A stretch of 40,563 nt of DNA from DATAJX01 sp964601735 (GTDB lineage Bacteria > Pseudomonadota > Alphaproteobacteria > UBA2136 > UBA6156), in assembly GCA_964601735.1 (NCBI GenBank), contig CAZROO010000012.1, positions 1-40,563 on the forward strand, written 5' to 3'. Made by a program: the position numbers and the translations under genes. Below are positions 25,142 through 31,084 of the stretch, in pieces; the stretch's first letter is position 1, and each line of letters opens with the position of its first letter. The notes beneath the pieces are model-generated. The model made no database searches. It was not told the origin of the DNA and worked only from the letters and a program-made list of their open reading frames with translations.

Positions 25142-25298
25142 GTTCGCACTCCATGGTTATAAAGCGTAGAAAGTATCGGTGGAGAAACCACCATCTAGGG
25201 AAACCGGTTCAGATGGAACAGCCGGTAAGCTCAATCTCATTTGTACGCAATATAAAAATGCGCACAACAGGCCCGTCGCCAAACCCGTCTAAATTTCC

Positions 25299-25310
25299 AT
25301 CACGCGTGAT
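25299..25310. promoter_or_regulatory. 12-base perfect palindrome upstream of the DppC-type gene
   Basis: ATCACGCGTGAT, centred about 28 bases before the start codon and overlapping a possible -35 region; a candidate operator. Confidence 0.4.
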
Positions 25311-25318
25311 AAATCTGC

Positions 25319-25324
25319 TATCCT
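25319..25324 (+). promoter_or_regulatory. -10 box abutting the DppC-type gene
   Basis: TATCCT, 8 bases before the ATG at 25333, with no ribosome site in between; suggests a leaderless transcript. Confidence 0.4.
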
Positions 25325-25332
25325 GCGCCCGA

Positions 25333-26121
25333 ATGAAACCCATCGCCGCCGCCGTCTGCATCGCCATCATCGCCGCCGCGCTGGCCGCCCCGCTCATCGC
25401 CCCGTACAACCCCACCATCATGAACCTCCACGCCGTCCTCGCCGCGCCCTCGGCAAGCCACTGGCTGGGCACCGACGATTTGGGCCGCGACGTCCTTTCC
25501 CGGCTCCTCTACGGCGCCCGCGTCAGCCTCGCGGTGGGCATCGTCGCCATCGGGCTGGCCACGCTTACCGGCCTGGCGGTAGGCGCCGCCAGCGCCCTCG
25601 GCCACAGGTGGGCCGACGCCATCCTGATGCGCGCCACCGACGTTATGCTCTGCTTCCCGGCCATCTTCCTGCTGCTGGCGGCGGCGGCCATCCTGCCGCC
25701 CAGCCTGCTCAACCTGATGCTCATCATCGGCCTCACCGGCTGGATGGGCACCGCCCGCCTGGTGCGCGCCGAACTCCTCAAACTCCGCCACGCCCCGTTC
25801 ATGGATGCCGCCCGCCTCGCGGGTGTAAGCCCTCTGAGCCTCTTATCCTCTCACCTCTTGCCTCATCTCTGGCCGCTCACGCTCACCACCCTTAGCCTCG
25901 GCCTCGCGGGCGCCATCCTCACCGAAGCTGCCCTCAGCTTCCTCGGCCTCGGCGTGCAGCCGCCCACGGCAAGCTGGGGCACCATGCTGGCCGACGGCAA
26001 AGCGGTGATGGAAGTCGCGTGGTGGATGACCGTCTGCCCCGGCCTGGCCATATTAATCACGGTTCTGGCCTTTACCCTGCTGGGCGAAACCCTGGGCCCC
26101 AAGCCCTTGAAAAACCGTTGA
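25333..26121 (+). CDS. ABC transporter permease, DppC/OppC type
   Basis: I place the start at 25333, where a membrane segment begins at once (I-A-A-A-V-C-I-A-I-I-A-A-A-L). The 262-residue protein has the DppC hallmark H-W-L-G-T-D-D-L-G-R-D-V-L-S-R-L-L-Y-G-A-R, five to six membrane segments, and L-T-E-A-A-L-S-F-L-G-L-G near the end. The ATPase-contact loop (D-A-A-R-L-A-G-V) is present. Directly after it, the codons for S-P-L-S-L-L-S-S-H-L-L-P form a CCTCTnn(n) repeat without a change of length relative to relatives. It is separated from its partner permease by an antisense HNH gene. Confidence 0.94.
   Translation: MKPIAAAVCIAIIAAALAAPLIAPYNPTIMNLHAVLAAPSASHWLGTDDLGRDVLSRLLYGARVSLAVGIVAIGLATLTGLAVGAASALGHRWADAILMRATDVMLCFPAIFLLLAAAAILPPSLLNLMLIIGLTGWMGTARLVRAELLKLRHAPFMDAARLAGVSPLSLLSSHLLPHLWPLTLTTLSLGLAGAILTEAALSFLGLGVQPPTASWGTMLADGKAVMEVAWWMTVCPGLAILITVLAFTLLGETLGPKPLKNR
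25831..25868 (+). repeat. Degenerate 7/8-base repeat inside the DppC-type gene
   Basis: CCTCTGAG, CCTCTTAT, CCTCTCA, CCTCTTG, CCTCATCT, in coding sequence next to the ATPase-contact loop. Confidence 0.6.
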
Positions 26122-26180
26122 ACCACCCCATATCAAATCCATAAGGGAGGCGTATCATCCCTCAACCCGGAGTTACGCCA

Positions 26181-26420
26181 ATGCAGATCAAAACGTTTGA
26201 AGTAGTAAAGGGTCACAAGTTTGTCGGGAACGTTTTCTTGACAAAATGGCCCAGCAAAGGTTACTCGGCCCGGCTCGAAGAAGCTGGACGGAACTGTCCC
26301 AGCGCCGTTGGCATCGGTGATACCGAAGCCGCCGCAATGTACGACCTGGCGGCGCAAAAGTACGCGCGCCATCTCGCGCCGCAAATCAAGCGCATGGTGC
26401 TCAAGCTCAACGCCGCCTAA
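26181..26420 (+). CDS. Small basic protein
   Basis: A 79-residue soluble protein with several Lys and a helical C-terminal half (E-A-A-A-M-Y-D-L-A-A-Q-K-Y-A-R). GGAG lies 9 bases before the ATG, and a strong terminator follows 4 bases after the stop. No family recognised. The early part (V-G-N-V-F-L-T-K-W-P-S-K-G-Y) suggests a beta strand pair, so a small alpha/beta fold is likely. Confidence 0.7.
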   Translation: MQIKTFEVVKGHKFVGNVFLTKWPSKGYSARLEEAGRNCPSAVGIGDTEAAAMYDLAAQKYARHLAPQIKRMVLKLNAA

Positions 26421-26424
26421 CCCA

Positions 26425-26460
26425 GAAAAAACCGCCAGCTTTAAGCTGGCGGTTTTTTTA
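26425..26460 (+). terminator. Strong Rho-independent terminator
   Basis: A 15-bp stem AAAAAACCGCCAGCT / AGCTGGCGGTTTTTT with a 3-base loop. Confidence 0.92.
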
Positions 26461-26463
26461 TAG

Positions 26464-26494
26464 CCGTCATCCCGGCGGAGGCCGGGATACACGT
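26464..26494 (+). repeat. GNAG-loop hairpin repeat, copy 13
   Basis: Perfect stem ATCCCGGC / GCCGGGAT, loop GGAG, CGTC before. It lies against the 3' end of the MsbA-like gene. Confidence 0.9.
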
Positions 26495-26497
26495 CCG

Positions 26498-28255
26498 CTA
26501 CTGCCGTAACTGGAGAGAAGCCAATCCCCGATACAACGCAGAACTTTTCATCAACTTCGCATGCGTCCCATGCGCCACCACCCGCCCGCCATCAACGACA
26601 AAAATCACATCCGCATCCCGCACGGTACTCAGCCTGTGCGCAATCGCCACCACCGTCCGGCCACGGCCCGCATCCTCCAGCGCGGCCTGCACCGCGCGCT
26701 CGCTGTCGCTGTCCAGATGACTCGTCGCTTCATCCAGCAACAGCACAGGCGCATCCACCAGCACCGCCCGCGCAATCGCAATCCGCTGGCGCTGCCCGCC
26801 ACTCAACTGCACCCCGCGCTCGCCCACGGCGGTGTCCAACCCCTGCGGTAAGTCGCGCACGAACCGCTCGGCATGCGCCACCTTCAGCGCCGCCCAAACC
26901 TCGTCATCACCGGCATAAGGCCTGCCAAACGCCACATTCTCCCGCACGCTGCCGCTGAACAGCGGCGCGTCCTGAGCCACCAGCGCAAACTGGCCGCGCA
27001 ACTCGCGCACATCCAGCTTACGCACATCCACACCATCAATCTTCACTGCGCCATTCTTCACATCCGCCAGCCGCAGCATCAGCCGCAGCAACGTGCTCTT
27101 GCCCGCGCCGCTCGGCCCCACCAGCGCCACTTTGGCCCCGGCAGGAATCTTCAAACTCACCCCCCGCAACACATCCTCATCCGCCCGCACCGGGTAGGCA
27201 TAGCTTACCTTGCCGAACCCAATCGCGCGGCCTTTCTTCGCCGCAGGCAGTCCAACCGGCCGGGCAGGGGAGGCAATATGCGGCGGCGTCGAGATAATCT
27301 CACCCACGCGCTCCAGCCCGCCCAGCACGCCCTGCCACGCGGGCCAGAAGTTCCCCAGGTTGCTGGCGGCATCGCCCAAAAAGCCAAGGTATAAAAGGAA
27401 CGCCGTCATGTCGCCCAGCGTCATGCGTTGGTCCATCACCTGCAACCCGCCCAGCCACACCACGCCGGTCAGAACCAGAAAACCCACCGCCATATTGCTG
27501 CCGAACATCAGGTTGCTGGCCAGCACAATCTGTTTCGCCGCGCTCAGAATGTCGGCCAAAAAATCCGCCGCCCTGCGCTGCAACGCCGGTTGCTGGTTGT
27601 AGGCCCGAATCGTCACCGGCTGGCTCACCTGTTCGGCAATCGCACCACTCAGCCGCGCCATCCTGTCCTGCTGCTTGCGGCTCAACGCCTTCAACCGGCG
27701 GCCCATCACCATGCCGGTCACACCCAGCGGAATGGCGGCCAGCAGCAGCATGCCGGTCAGCATCGGGCTGGTGTAAAGCAACGCGGCCAACGCGCCCACG
27801 CCCAAAAACAGCCCGCGCACCATCATCGGCATGTTAAAGCTCACAAAGTCGCGCAATGTGCCGATGTCGGCGGTGATGCGGCTCACCAGCTCGCCGCTCA
27901 ACCGCTGTTCAAACCAGTCCACGTCCAGCGTCAGCAAGTGGTCAACCAGCCGCTGGCGCAAATCATTGGCGGCGCGCACGCCGGTCAAATTAATCAGTTG
28001 CCCGCGGGCCAGAATCCCCAGCACCAGCACCACCGTCAACCCCACCATCATGGCTGCCATCTCGCGCAGGGCGCCGCGGTCGCCCACCAGCAGCGCGTGG
28101 TCGAACATCCGCTTCAGCACCTGCGGAATCCCCAGCATCGCGGCGGTCGAAACCAGCATCACCAGCCCGCCCAGCCATACGCGCCAACGGTAGGGCCGCA
28201 GCAAATCCAGTAGCAAGCGGTTGGGGGTAAGGGGAAGGGGGGCGGCACTTGTCAT
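26498..28255 (-). CDS. ABC exporter with fused membrane and ATPase domains (MsbA-like)
   Basis: A 585-residue half-transporter. The N-terminal part (residues 15-310) has six membrane helices, including the typical R-x-x-L-V-D-H-L-L-T-L-D-V-D-W-F-E and G-E-L-V-S-R-I-T-A-D-I. The ATPase part has Walker A G-P-S-G-A-G-K-S-T, Q-loop A-Q-D-A-P, signature L-S-G-G-Q-R-Q-R, Walker B V-L-L-L-D-E-A-T-S, and the H-loop A-H-R-L-S-T. It would work as a homodimer exporting lipids, drugs or peptides; MsbA-like lipid A transport is possible but not proven. It is a single-gene minus-strand unit. Confidence 0.93.
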   Translation of the reverse strand: MTSAAPLPLTPNRLLLDLLRPYRWRVWLGGLVMLVSTAAMLGIPQVLKRMFDHALLVGDRGALREMAAMMVGLTVVLVLGILARGQLINLTGVRAANDLRQRLVDHLLTLDVDWFEQRLSGELVSRITADIGTLRDFVSFNMPMMVRGLFLGVGALAALLYTSPMLTGMLLLAAIPLGVTGMVMGRRLKALSRKQQDRMARLSGAIAEQVSQPVTIRAYNQQPALQRRAADFLADILSAAKQIVLASNLMFGSNMAVGFLVLTGVVWLGGLQVMDQRMTLGDMTAFLLYLGFLGDAASNLGNFWPAWQGVLGGLERVGEIISTPPHIASPARPVGLPAAKKGRAIGFGKVSYAYPVRADEDVLRGVSLKIPAGAKVALVGPSGAGKSTLLRLMLRLADVKNGAVKIDGVDVRKLDVRELRGQFALVAQDAPLFSGSVRENVAFGRPYAGDDEVWAALKVAHAERFVRDLPQGLDTAVGERGVQLSGGQRQRIAIARAVLVDAPVLLLDEATSHLDSDSERAVQAALEDAGRGRTVVAIAHRLSTVRDADVIFVVDGGRVVAHGTHAKLMKSSALYRGLASLQLRQ

Positions 28256-28323
28256 AAAGCCTTCTTAGGCCTAAATGGCTATGCTGAACAAGTACCGATC
28301 CCCCCGTTTCAAGGAGAAGGGCC

Positions 28324-28728
28324 ATGCCTTATCCCGATATCGCCCCCACCTATCCCCGCCATTTCTTCAACCCCGACGCCATTGCCGACGAGTGGAACCG
28401 GCTGCCCCACGGACATCTCGATCCCATGCTGCGCAAGTACGTTGGCAGCCTGCGCGACAGCGCCATCAACATGCTGCTGGCGTGTCCGAACCCACCGCGC
28501 CGCGTGACCGCATTATTCAACGTGGAGTTCGACCGCCTGCCCATCATGCACGGCCACGGCGAAATTCCGCCGGACGGCCTCCCCTGCCTGAAACAGGTCG
28601 GGCGGCTGGGCCTGCGCTCCCGGGCCGCCATGGAAAAATTCCACCTGCGGGCGCTGCGCTACAAGGTGCTGCAACGGCACCCCCTCTTTCAATGGTGCCT
28701 CGATGACGACGCGAGAACGGCCTGCTGA
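28324..28728 (+). CDS. Unrecognised soluble protein (134 residues)
   Basis: A strong ribosome site (AAGGAGAAGG) lies just before the ATG, and a terminator overlaps the stop region. The protein is rich in Pro, Arg, His and Leu, with no signal peptide or membrane segment. Its C-terminal part is helical and ends in W-C-L-D-D-D-A-R-T-A-C with two cysteines. I recognise no family. It is divergent from the ABC exporter. Confidence 0.78.
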   Translation: MPYPDIAPTYPRHFFNPDAIADEWNRLPHGHLDPMLRKYVGSLRDSAINMLLACPNPPRRVTALFNVEFDRLPIMHGHGEIPPDGLPCLKQVGRLGLRSRAAMEKFHLRALRYKVLQRHPLFQWCLDDDARTAC

Positions 28729-28745
28729 CGCAGGCCGTTTTTTCG
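28716..28745 (+). terminator. Rho-independent terminator
   Basis: A 9-bp stem AACGGCCTG / CAGGCCGTT with a 6-base loop and TTTTT. The left arm overlaps the last codons of the 28324 gene. Confidence 0.85.
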
Positions 28746-28812
28746 TGGCGTCCATGCACCATCCATCCGGTAGGTCGGTACGCGCCTGTCAGCAACAACC
28801 GGCACTTGTGCC

Positions 28813-28818
28813 TATAAT
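28813..28818 (+). promoter_or_regulatory. Perfect -10 box abutting the secreted-protein gene
   Basis: TATAAT, only 5 bases before the ATG at 28824; there is no room for a ribosome site. Confidence 0.5.
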
Positions 28819-28823
28819 TAGAT

Positions 28824-29517
28824 ATGCGCAACCTATGGGCTATGACATTGGCGCTGGCATTGGCCAGCGGCCCGGCCTTGGCCCTCGAATCCGCCACCAC
28901 CGGCAGCCAGGCTACCCAGGCCACGGTAGGCGCCATCAACAGCAAGGTGGACGTCACCAACAATTTCATCAACGCGATGATGAAGTGCAACGCCGCGCGT
29001 AAGTTCTACGCCCCCAGCGACCCCCAAAAAAGACTCTGACGGCTGCGTGGGCGTGGGCGATTACGACCTGAACATGGCAAGCACCAGCAACGTCAGCCTT
29101 GCTGACGGCCAAGTCGCAGGTAAGGCTGGTAGTGGCTGGAGCGGTAATTTTCAGGGCGCCTCCGGAATTTACGGCTTTGGCAACAATGGTTATGGGCTTC
29201 AGGCTGGAAGCGCTAATACCTGGGCCGCTGTTTTTACAGGAGTTGGCAGCGCCGGCGGGGTTTACATCCAAAACGGCAACAACAATGCTAAGTTGTGCCT
29301 GAATGGGAGTTGCGCCTATGCTCTTCCTAGCATGAGCTCCTATATCTATCCAAGGAACAGGCCTGGTGCGTATGCTCTTTGGACTGGCCCATATAATTTC
29401 GTCTGCCCTGGCAATGGGGTGGTGGTAGGTTTGGCTATAACCACCGCTGGCACTTGCAGTAACAAATGCAATGGTGATGGCCCGATCATCCGAAATATAC
29501 AATTGATCTGCCGTTAA
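28824..29517 (+). pseudogene. Secreted surface or pilin-like protein, frame broken at a homopolymer
   Basis: The first frame (28824-29039) encodes a signal peptide (cleavage after A-L-A about residue 20) and N-N-F-I-N-A-M-M-K-C-N-A-A-R-K-F-Y-A-P. It stops shortly after a C5-A6 run at 29021-29031. The next frame continues at once with K-D-S-D-G-C-V-G and stays open to 29517, ending in V-C-P-G-N-G ... C-S-N-K-C-N-G-D-G and L-I-C-R. One base fewer in the run gives one protein of about 230 residues with a signal peptide, a Gly/Asn/Ser-rich middle and a cysteine-rich end, as in minor pilin tips or tail-like adhesins. It may be a sequencing error, a true pseudogene or a phase-variable gene. Confidence 0.75.
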
Positions 29518-29540
29518 GGTTGCGAGGCACCGCGCGTCAA

Positions 29541-29567
29541 TGTAGCCCGCGCCGGCGGGCATCCAGG
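29541..29567 (+). repeat. Degraded hairpin repeat, copy 14
   Basis: GCCCGC / GCGGGC with flank ATCCAGG; the loop and left flank differ from the consensus. Confidence 0.55.
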
Positions 29568-29665
29568 AGCGAACGGCCAAAGTCCCGAGAGAGAGAACGT
29601 CCCGGGCCAAGCCATGGTCTTGTTAAGCAGCAAGCCCTGAACCCGTCTCATCCCCGCACAAGTCT

Positions 29666-29721
29666 CTGTCATCCCGACGAAGGTCGGGATCCACGATAAT
29701 ACGTGCCGAAGGCACTCAAGT
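29666..29721 (+). repeat. Composite two-hairpin repeat (copy 15)
   Basis: Stem ATCCCGAC / GTCGGGAT, loop GAAG, CCACGATAATACGTGCCG and AAGGCACTCAAG. Same structure as 24389 with different stem bases. Confidence 0.9.
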
Positions 29722-29811
29722 CAGACACAAGCTGGAACAAACCCCTATACTGCACCGCTTTATCCCGCCTCCGTTCTTCAATAGGGTTAAGCGATAACCG
29801 AGGCCACCGCA

Positions 29812-29927
29812 TAATTTCACTTATCGTTCAAAGTAGAACCATCGCGCCCCCGGAATATCAAAAGCCTCGGCGCTTCCTGCGCGATGCGAGCCGAAGCATC
29901 AAAGGCTACAACGGAGCCACCATGAAC
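29812..29927 (+). repeat. Long structured direct repeat, copy A
   Basis: A core of over 50 identical bases from 29834, with weaker identity on both sides, matches 30061 onward. The core begins and ends with CATCGCGC and GCGCGATG, an 8-bp perfect inverted pair closing a loop of about 31 bases. Confidence 0.85.
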
Positions 29928-30039
29928 TTCGCCCAAGCGGCAATCCCTCTTATGCCTGAAAAAAACCATCGCGCTCACCCAAACATCAACGTCCACGCCG
30001 TCGCTACGCGAATGAGCCAAGGCATGAACTTTTATCCAC

Positions 30040-30150
30040 AAACTTCACTTAGATTTAAAATAGAACCATCGCGCCCCCGGAATATCAAAAGCCTCGGCGC
30101 TTCCTGCGCGATGCGGGCCAAAGCATCAACGGCCACAATTGGAGCTATGC
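30040..30150 (+). repeat. Long structured direct repeat, copy B
   Basis: Second copy, 227 bases after copy A, with the same CATCGCGC (30067-30074) and GCGCGATG (30106-30113) arms. After the core the copies share GC(A/G)GCC-x-AAGCATCAA and then diverge. Confidence 0.85.
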
Positions 30151-30304
30151 ATGCATAAGGCCTCAAAGCCGCTCAGCGTTTCATGCTCCAGTGCGCGATG
30201 CGCGCTGCCATCCATTGGCTACTCCGCCATTCCAGAGAGCCACTCCAACCCCCGAAAGGACCGCACCCTCACGCCGCATCATAATTGCATACAATAAAGA
30301 CGGG

Positions 30305-30841
30305 CTATTCCATCTCGGCCTGGGCCTCGGCAATCGCCGCCTTGGCTTCGCCCAGGGTAAAGCCCTTGCGCAGCAGCTTGGCCAGTAGCTTGTCATAGGC
30401 TTTTTGTCTCTCAAGACGTTTTTCGCGGGCGCCCCACGGGAGGTCGGAGGCCGCGCCGCCGGCATTTTCGCCTTTTGCGCGTTTGAGCGACGTTTGCGCA
30501 CCTTTTAGCGACAGTTTAGCGACGTTTTGCATCACAATACCGTCATCCGAGAGACGCCGGAGCGACATCTCTGCGTCATCTGCGCACACCCCCGCCGCCA
30601 GTAGCTCCTGGCGGATGCGGGTGGCTCCCCAACGGCTCACCGTGGCGCGGTAGCGGGCCCTCGCATCCGCATAACGGGTATTACTTAATAGATTGTTTTT
30701 AATCAATTTTTCAATAGTCTGGGCAACTTCTGCCGCTGGGTAATTTTTGCGCAGAAGCTTGGTCTTCAACTCCTTGACCGCATGCTCCCGCCGGGCCAAA
30801 AATGCAAGGGCGGTGTCGAGGCAGGTTTTTTTCTCAGCCAT
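30305..30841 (-). CDS. recX: Regulatory protein RecX
   Basis: The frame is open to 31069, but I start at 30841 (Met-Ala-Glu-Lys), which gives 178 residues and the normal RecX beginning (C-L-D-T-A-L-A-F-L-A-R-R-E-H-A). The three tandem three-helix repeats of RecX follow, with R-R-E-H-A-V-K-E-L-K-x-K-L, R-Y-R-A-T-V-S-R-W-G and L-L-A-K-L-L-R-K-G-F. RecX inhibits RecA filament growth. In many bacteria it follows recA; here it is unlinked. No ribosome site precedes the ATG, while a promoter abuts it (30849-30877). Confidence 0.93.
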   Translation of the reverse strand: MAEKKTCLDTALAFLARREHAVKELKTKLLRKNYPAAEVAQTIEKLIKNNLLSNTRYADARARYRATVSRWGATRIRQELLAAGVCADDAEMSLRRLSDDGIVMQNVAKLSLKGAQTSLKRAKGENAGGAASDLPWGAREKRLERQKAYDKLLAKLLRKGFTLGEAKAAIAEAQAEME

Positions 30842-30848
30842 GATGCTA

Positions 30849-30877
30849 ACTATTTCAAATAATTGACATTTTGTCAA
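30849..30877 (-). promoter_or_regulatory. recX promoter within an inverted repeat
   Basis: On the minus strand TTGACA (30872-30877), a 17-base spacer and AATAGT (30849-30854), 7 bases before the recX ATG. The -35 box is one half of TTGACA-TTT-TGTCAA (30863-30877), a perfect inverted repeat that also offers a -35 box on the plus strand. Confidence 0.6.
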
Positions 30878-30898
30878 GAAAAAACGGGGAGAGAAAAG

Positions 30899-31072
30899 AT
30901 GATTCCAGAACGCATCCACAGCGCCGAAGGCCGCGGCAACATCCCGGCCTGGGCTTTCGGGGCAGGTCTTATCACTTTGATTGGATTGGCTTTTTTCGCT
31001 TGGATTGGTATCGGGATGACGCACCAGCCCGCGCCGGAAAGCGTCACGCAGGATATTCCGCTGGCCCATTAG
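30899..31072 (+). CDS. Small single-pass membrane protein (57 residues)
   Basis: The ATG at 30899 has a GGGGAGAG ribosome site at the right distance, so I prefer it to an earlier in-frame ATG at 30863. One membrane helix covers about residues 18-40 (A-W-A-F-G-A-G-L-I-T-L-I-G-L). It is 12 bases upstream of the large exported helical protein on the same strand and divergent from recX. Family unknown. Confidence 0.7.
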   Translation: MIPERIHSAEGRGNIPAWAFGAGLITLIGLAFFAWIGIGMTHQPAPESVTQDIPLAH

Positions 31073-31084
31073 CCAGCTGTTAAC

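Larger units (their letters stand above)
29518..30304. other. 787-base region without a convincing gene
   Basis: It holds hairpin repeat copies 14 (degraded) and 15 (composite), and two copies of a separate repeat of about 100 bases (29812-29927 and 30040-30150). One frame could encode a 78-residue peptide from 29922, but it runs through the second repeat copy and has no family resemblance. Small RNA genes are possible and cannot be excluded. Confidence 0.7.

Noticed and set aside
28824..29039. Programmed -1 frameshift at the C5-A6 run
   Set aside because: The shift needed to join the two frames is +1, not the -1 expected at an A-rich slippery site, so an indel is more likely.
29922..30158. 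A 78-codon frame in the gene-free region
   Set aside because: It passes through a repeat copy, has no recognisable features, and the homologous repeat copy is read in another frame.
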